Source of the DNA: Haemophilus parahaemolyticus
Lineage (GTDB): Bacteria > Pseudomonadota > Gammaproteobacteria > Enterobacterales > Pasteurellaceae
NCBI RefSeq assembly: GCF_018373095.1
Contig: NZ_JAHAHT010000110.1
Coordinates: 1-5,655 of the forward strand
Direction of reading: 5' to 3'
DNA: 5,655 nucleotides
The position numbers and the translations under genes were made by a program. Positions within the stretch are counted from its first letter, which is position 1. Each line of letters starts with the position of its first letter. Positions 4,866 through 5,655 of the stretch are shown here, piece by piece. Below the pieces are notes generated by a model. That model was not told the DNA's origin. It worked only from the letters and a program-made list of their open reading frames with translations, and did no database searches.

Positions 4866-5411
4866 ATGACTAACGCTTTTTTACTTTTCGGTTTGCCCGT
4901 GCAGTTTCAAATTGACCAAGTAGCACTTTCTGCCCGTTATTTAGAGCTACAAAAAGAGCTTCACCCAGATAACTTCGCAAGCAGCTCTACAGCCGAGCAA
5001 CGTATTGCAATTGAAAAATCGGCTGATGTAAACCAAGCATTAAATGTGCTGAAAGATCCAATTTTGCGTGCCGAAGAGATTATTAAGATTGAAACGGGGG
5101 TAGAGAAAAACCTCGAAGAAAAAAGTATGCGAGATGTTGAATTCTTGATGCAACAGATGGAATGGCATGAAACCCTTGAAAGCATTGAACATAAAAAAGA
5201 TGAAGAGGCTTTAATCCACTTTCTAAAACAGATCAAAGCAGAGCAGAAAAAAGTTTTAATTGAATTAGAAGAAACGCTAAATCAAAAAAATTGGCAGCAG
5301 GCAAACGCATTAACAGATCGTTTGCGTTATTTTAAAAAGCTGAATTCCGCCTTATTTTTAAGCAGGGTAAAAGCCGGGTGGTCGGCCCGGCTTTTTAGGA
5401 AGGTATTATGA
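4866..5411 (+). CDS. hscB: Co-chaperone HscB with an abnormal C-terminus
   Basis: J-domain co-chaperone that binds IscU and delivers it to the Hsp70 HscA, stimulating HscA ATPase through its HPD motif, here at His33-Pro34-Asp35 (ELHPDNF). Residues 1-75 are the J-domain; about 85-162 form the IscU-binding helical bundle (RDVEFLMQQMEWHETLE, then TDRLRYFKKLNSA). Tyr155 replaces E. coli Phe153. The start MTNAFLLFGLP aligns with E. coli MDYFTLFGLP and has AAGGGG upstream. Homology fails after residue 162: instead of an acidic end such as EQLEEKLLDF, the protein continues LFLSRVKAGWSARLFRKVL, with residues 169-177 translated from the terminator hairpin at 5369-5396. The length is 181 rather than about 171. 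The natural 3' end seems lost and replaced; no other frame restores it. Most of the protein should still fold, but the last helix is altered. Confidence 0.9.
   Translation: MTNAFLLFGLPVQFQIDQVALSARYLELQKELHPDNFASSSTAEQRIAIEKSADVNQALNVLKDPILRAEEIIKIETGVEKNLEEKSMRDVEFLMQQMEWHETLESIEHKKDEEALIHFLKQIKAEQKKVLIELEETLNQKNWQQANALTDRLRYFKKLNSALFLSRVKAGWSARLFRKVL
5369..5396 (+). terminator. GC-rich intrinsic terminator inside the end of hscB
   Basis: AAAAGCCGGG (5369-5378) pairs perfectly with CCCGGCTTTT (5386-5395) around the loop TGGTCGG, giving ten base pairs and a run of five T. It has the shape of a strong rho-independent terminator and, being symmetric with A and T runs on both sides, could work in both directions. 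It lies within the hscB frame, before the TGA at 5409-5411, which is unusual and suggests it was joined to hscB by rearrangement. It would cut hscB off from any downstream hscA. Confidence 0.85.
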
Positions 5412-5655
5412 ATTTTTTTTGGGGTTTGTGTATTTCTTGTTTGCAGTTATTAGTATAAGCTTTATTTATTAACTTGATATTTATTTTTTGTTAACATTTT
5501 TTTACCAAAATCATTCTTTTATAAAGGAAGGGGTATTATGAATTTTATTTCAGTGTTTGTATTTTTCTGCTGTGATTATTAGTATAAACTTTATTTATTA
5601 ACGCCGTATTTGTTTTTTGTAAATTTTTTACCTTAAGCGCATTATATTATAATTA
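5397..5655. repeat. Pair of diverged ~129-bp direct repeats, no established gene
   Basis: Unit A begins at 5397 and unit B at 5525; matching points lie 128-130 bp apart. Both open with AGGAAGG, then TATTATGAATTTT, and both hold a 27-bp block (5447-5473 and 5576-5602) that differs only at G5459/A5588. Both then have a TTTTTTGT(T)AA and TTTTTTACC stretch. The parts between are more diverged. Each unit has a ribosome-like site before an ATG: 5408-5458 would give MNFFWGLCISCLQLLV, 5538-5582 MNFISVFVFFCCDY. A one-base shift between copies and lack of codon-wise conservation argue against coding, so no CDS is called. A TATAAT at 5648-5653 could start a transcript beyond the edge. hscA is not seen here. 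Confidence 0.75.

Noticed and set aside
4961..5236. Minus-strand 91-codon ORF inside hscB
   Set aside because: Antisense shadow of the J-domain and helical bundle of HscB; Ser/Ile-rich as expected for such shadows.
5408..5582. Two mini-ORFs (16 and 14 codons) as genes
   Set aside because: Strong ribosome-like sites, but the copies differ by a frameshift and do not conserve codons, so they are reported only as part of the repeat.

Overview
The window is about 5.7 kb of a low-GC gammaproteobacterial chromosome, almost certainly Pasteurellaceae. It carries four exact copies of the 9-mer ACAAGCGGT (either strand), each followed by the A/T-rich tracts typical of the Apl-type DNA uptake signal sequence. 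This points to the Actinobacillus / Mannheimia / H. ducreyi side of the family. The proteins agree: an OmpP1/FadL-type outer-membrane protein and Isc proteins close to those of enteric bacteria. The species cannot be named from this window.

Layout. The minus strand has the first 104 codons of an O6-alkylguanine-DNA alkyltransferase (ogt, cut by the left edge), a rho-independent terminator, and a complete fadL/ompP1-type gene. A 339-bp divergent control region follows. It holds the fadL promoter, a FadR-like operator, a second possible plus-strand promoter, a 10-bp inverted repeat, a clear type-1 IscR box overlapping the iscR promoter, and a small hairpin plus T-run just before iscR. The plus strand then reads iscR, iscS, iscU, iscA, hscB. 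This is the standard iron-sulfur cluster operon: IscS takes sulfur from cysteine, IscU is the scaffold, IscA a carrier, HscB the J-protein that delivers IscU to HscA, and IscR the [2Fe-2S] sensor that represses the operon when clusters are plentiful.

What is unusual. Three of the four gaps inside the operon contain added repeats. iscR-iscS has one uptake signal. iscS-iscU has a 92-bp element with long inverted arms. iscU-iscA has a head-to-head uptake-signal pair that looks like a terminator, followed by a 65-bp palindromic element with two competing hairpins. The 3' end of hscB does not look like HscB: its last 19 residues are translated from a GC-rich terminator hairpin and flanking DNA, and the stop lies in a pair of diverged ~129-bp direct repeats that runs to the window edge. 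hscA, the expected next gene, has not started by the end. This hscB end and repeat pair is the part most worth a second look; the rest is a well-conserved housekeeping locus.
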